NCBI GenBank assembly: GCA_937871815.1
Contig: CALMOJ010000216.1
Location: forward strand, 1-42,427
Reading direction: 5' to 3'
DNA length: 42,427 nucleotides
Origin: an uncultured Neisseriales bacterium
GTDB lineage: Bacteria > Pseudomonadota > Gammaproteobacteria > Burkholderiales > Aquaspirillaceae
The position numbers and the translations under genes were made by a program. Positions 41,481-42,427 of this stretch are shown piece by piece. Under the pieces are notes generated by a model. That model was not told where the DNA came from. It saw only the letters and a program-made list of their open reading frames with translations, and made no database searches. Every line of letters begins with the position of its first letter. The stretch's first letter is position 1.

Positions 41481-42317
41481 CTACAACGTGCGAATCACAC
41501 TACGCACCACGCCCAATATCTGCAAATCCTGCTCCGGCAGCAGCGTGAGCGGCGCGTAGGCGGCGTTTTCGGGGCACAACTGCACTTGGTCGCCGCGCAG
41601 TGCCAGCCGCTTCACCGTTAATTCCCCCTCGATGGCGGCCACCACAATTTTGCCGTGGACAGGCGGCAAGGTGCGGTCCACCAGCAGCATATCGCCCTCT
41701 TCGATACCGGCACCCTGCATCGAATCTCCTTTGACCTTGACCATAAACGTGGCTTCGCGATGCGGAATCAGGTGGGTGTTCAGGTCAATTACATCCTCCA
41801 CCGCATCGTCAGCCAATAGCGGCGAGCCCGCAGGGACGGTGTGGCTATACAGCGGCAGAGAGGGCGGAATAGCGGTTGGGGCGGCGGGCAGCCATGCCCC
41901 CAAATCATGCAACAGCGTCCGGTCTGCCGCCGATAGCAGTACCCGTTGCCGTGTGTCGTTCAGGGCACGCAAAAGCTGCAATTGCTGATATTCGACCGGT
42001 TTCAGTGCCACATACTTCACCCCCCGTGCCGCGCGTGAACGGGCTTGGCGCAGGGTGGCCAATAAGCGGCGGCGGCAGTCGGTGCTGAGATGGGCATCGA
42101 CCCATTCTGCAGCGGGGTGGGGCGTGGCAGCAGAGGGCGGCGCAAGGCCAAGCAGGGCGGTGCGGGCGGCTTCTGCCTCGGTTTTGACCGTCAACCGCCC
42201 TGTGGTCAGGCCGGTCAGCAAACGTTCCCGCAGCGCGGCTTCATTCCACTGGTAATGGACGGGCAAAGCCGCTGGGGCAGCATCCGAGGGGGAAGGCGGG
42301 GCGGATACAGTGGGCAT
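41481..42317 (-). CDS. S24 (UmuD/LexA-type) self-cleaving protein with extended N-terminus
   Basis: A 278-residue protein whose last 115 residues are a UmuD/LexA-type serine-lysine peptidase. The predicted cleavage site is Ala163-Gly164 (VPAGSPL), the nucleophile is Ser199 (GDSMQG) and the base is Lys236 (LTVKRL). Spacings Gly-Ser (35) and Ser-Lys (37) equal those of E. coli UmuD (25-60-97). The first 160 residues are not the short UmuD arm; they are helical and basic (CRRRLLATLRQARSRAARGVKYVALKP) with no helix-turn-helix I can confirm. No umuC or imuB is adjacent. It could be an SOS-type repressor or a UmuD variant. Convergent with cpxA, 7 bp apart. Confidence 0.85.
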   Translation of the reverse strand: MPTVSAPPSPSDAAPAALPVHYQWNEAALRERLLTGLTTGRLTVKTEAEAARTALLGLAPPSAATPHPAAEWVDAHLSTDCRRRLLATLRQARSRAARGVKYVALKPVEYQQLQLLRALNDTRQRVLLSAADRTLLHDLGAWLPAAPTAIPPSLPLYSHTVPAGSPLLADDAVEDVIDLNTHLIPHREATFMVKVKGDSMQGAGIEEGDMLLVDRTLPPVHGKIVVAAIEGELTVKRLALRGDQVQLCPENAAYAPLTLLPEQDLQILGVVRSVIRTL

Positions 42318-42358
42318 GGTCTGGCTTTCTCTGAATATCGGGGCGGAAGGGGCGTTGC

Positions 42359-42396
42359 GGCCTCCGCCATTTTGCGGTGTACCGCATGGGGAGGCC
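42359..42396. promoter_or_regulatory. Nested inverted repeat upstream of the S24 gene
   Basis: GGCCTCC (42359-42365) and GGAGGCC (42390-42396) enclose TGCGGT (42373-42378), GT and ACCGCA (42381-42386). The inner palindrome lies about 57 bp before the S24 start and could be an operator recognised by that protein; it does not resemble the canonical LexA box. Confidence 0.4.
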
Positions 42397-42412
42397 GGTC
42401 TATTTGTCGGGC

Positions 42413-42427
42413 TGAGAACCTGTTTAC
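42413..42427 (+). repeat. Dispersed TIR element, left-end fragment (copy L)
   Basis: The window closes with TGA-GAACCTGTTTAC, the first bases of the same element, cut by the window end. The flanking trinucleotide is TGA, again of TNA form. Confidence 0.8.

Noticed and set aside
1-42427. CRISPR array
   Set aside because: Repeats are about 145 bp, widely dispersed and in both orientations; no short direct repeats with regular unique spacers and no cas genes.

Overview
The window looks like a stretch of betaproteobacterial chromosome, G+C-rich and mostly housekeeping. The clues are gene orders typical of that class: aroA / cmk-rpsA-ihfB-lapA-lapB-pyrF, and folC-SPOR protein-cvpA-purF. A stand-alone heptose kinase (RfaE1), Coq7 and an 865-residue AcnB also fit. 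A member of or relative of the Neisseriales is plausible, but I cannot fix the family from sequence alone.

Layout. 1-9260: an IS605-type end scar, aroA (minus), then cmk, rpsA, ihfB, lapA, lapB, pyrF, ugd and rfaE1 (plus), covering translation, LPS assembly control and sugar precursors. 9261-10200: a relBE-type toxin-antitoxin pair between partial copies of a dispersed repeat. 10198-15584: the minus-strand block ygfX-like > folC > SPOR protein > cvpA > purF. 15600-20408: a minus-strand copper-handling block (His/Cys-rich exported protein, TolC-type channel, Tat-exported multicopper oxidase, cupredoxin). 20455-23384: trmJ divergent from suhB, a small unknown gene, and coq7. 23485-26143: a mobile-element scar zone with an IS5-family 3' remnant, tRNA-Ser(UGA), an IS605-type element with intact tnpA and broken tnpB, and a small CxxC protein. 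26428-31205: acnB with a good promoter, a lipoprotein, an isochorismatase-fold hydrolase and tRNA-Asn(GUU). 31293-34610: prlC, a gamma-carbonic-anhydrase-like protein and an exported unknown. 34749-37649: a four-gene minus operon tlpA-like > DUF4266 > DUF3570 > apbE. 37880-41473: an EF-hand protein divergent from a CpxR/CpxA-like two-component system, with three GTAAA boxes between them. 41481-42317: a UmuD-type S24 protease with a long N-terminal extension.

The most striking pattern is a dispersed miniature element. At least seven near-complete and five partial copies lie in the 42 kb. The core is almost always 140-141 bp. It is bounded by GA(A/G)CC...GG(T/C)TC terminal inverted repeats and flanked by TNA-type trinucleotides. 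At five gene ends the stop codon lies at the element boundary, and one copy stops two convergent genes at once. The window itself begins and ends inside copies, which suggests assembly breakpoints.

The best candidate for an undescribed biochemical system is the tlpA-DUF4266-DUF3570-apbE operon. The DUF3570 protein carries a D-x-x-S-G-A-S segment resembling ApbE flavinylation sites, and the DUF4266 lipoprotein ends in a Gly-rich Cys-Gly-Cys-Asn tail. The triple GTAAA box is a strong regulatory prediction for the Cpx-like system and the EF-hand gene.
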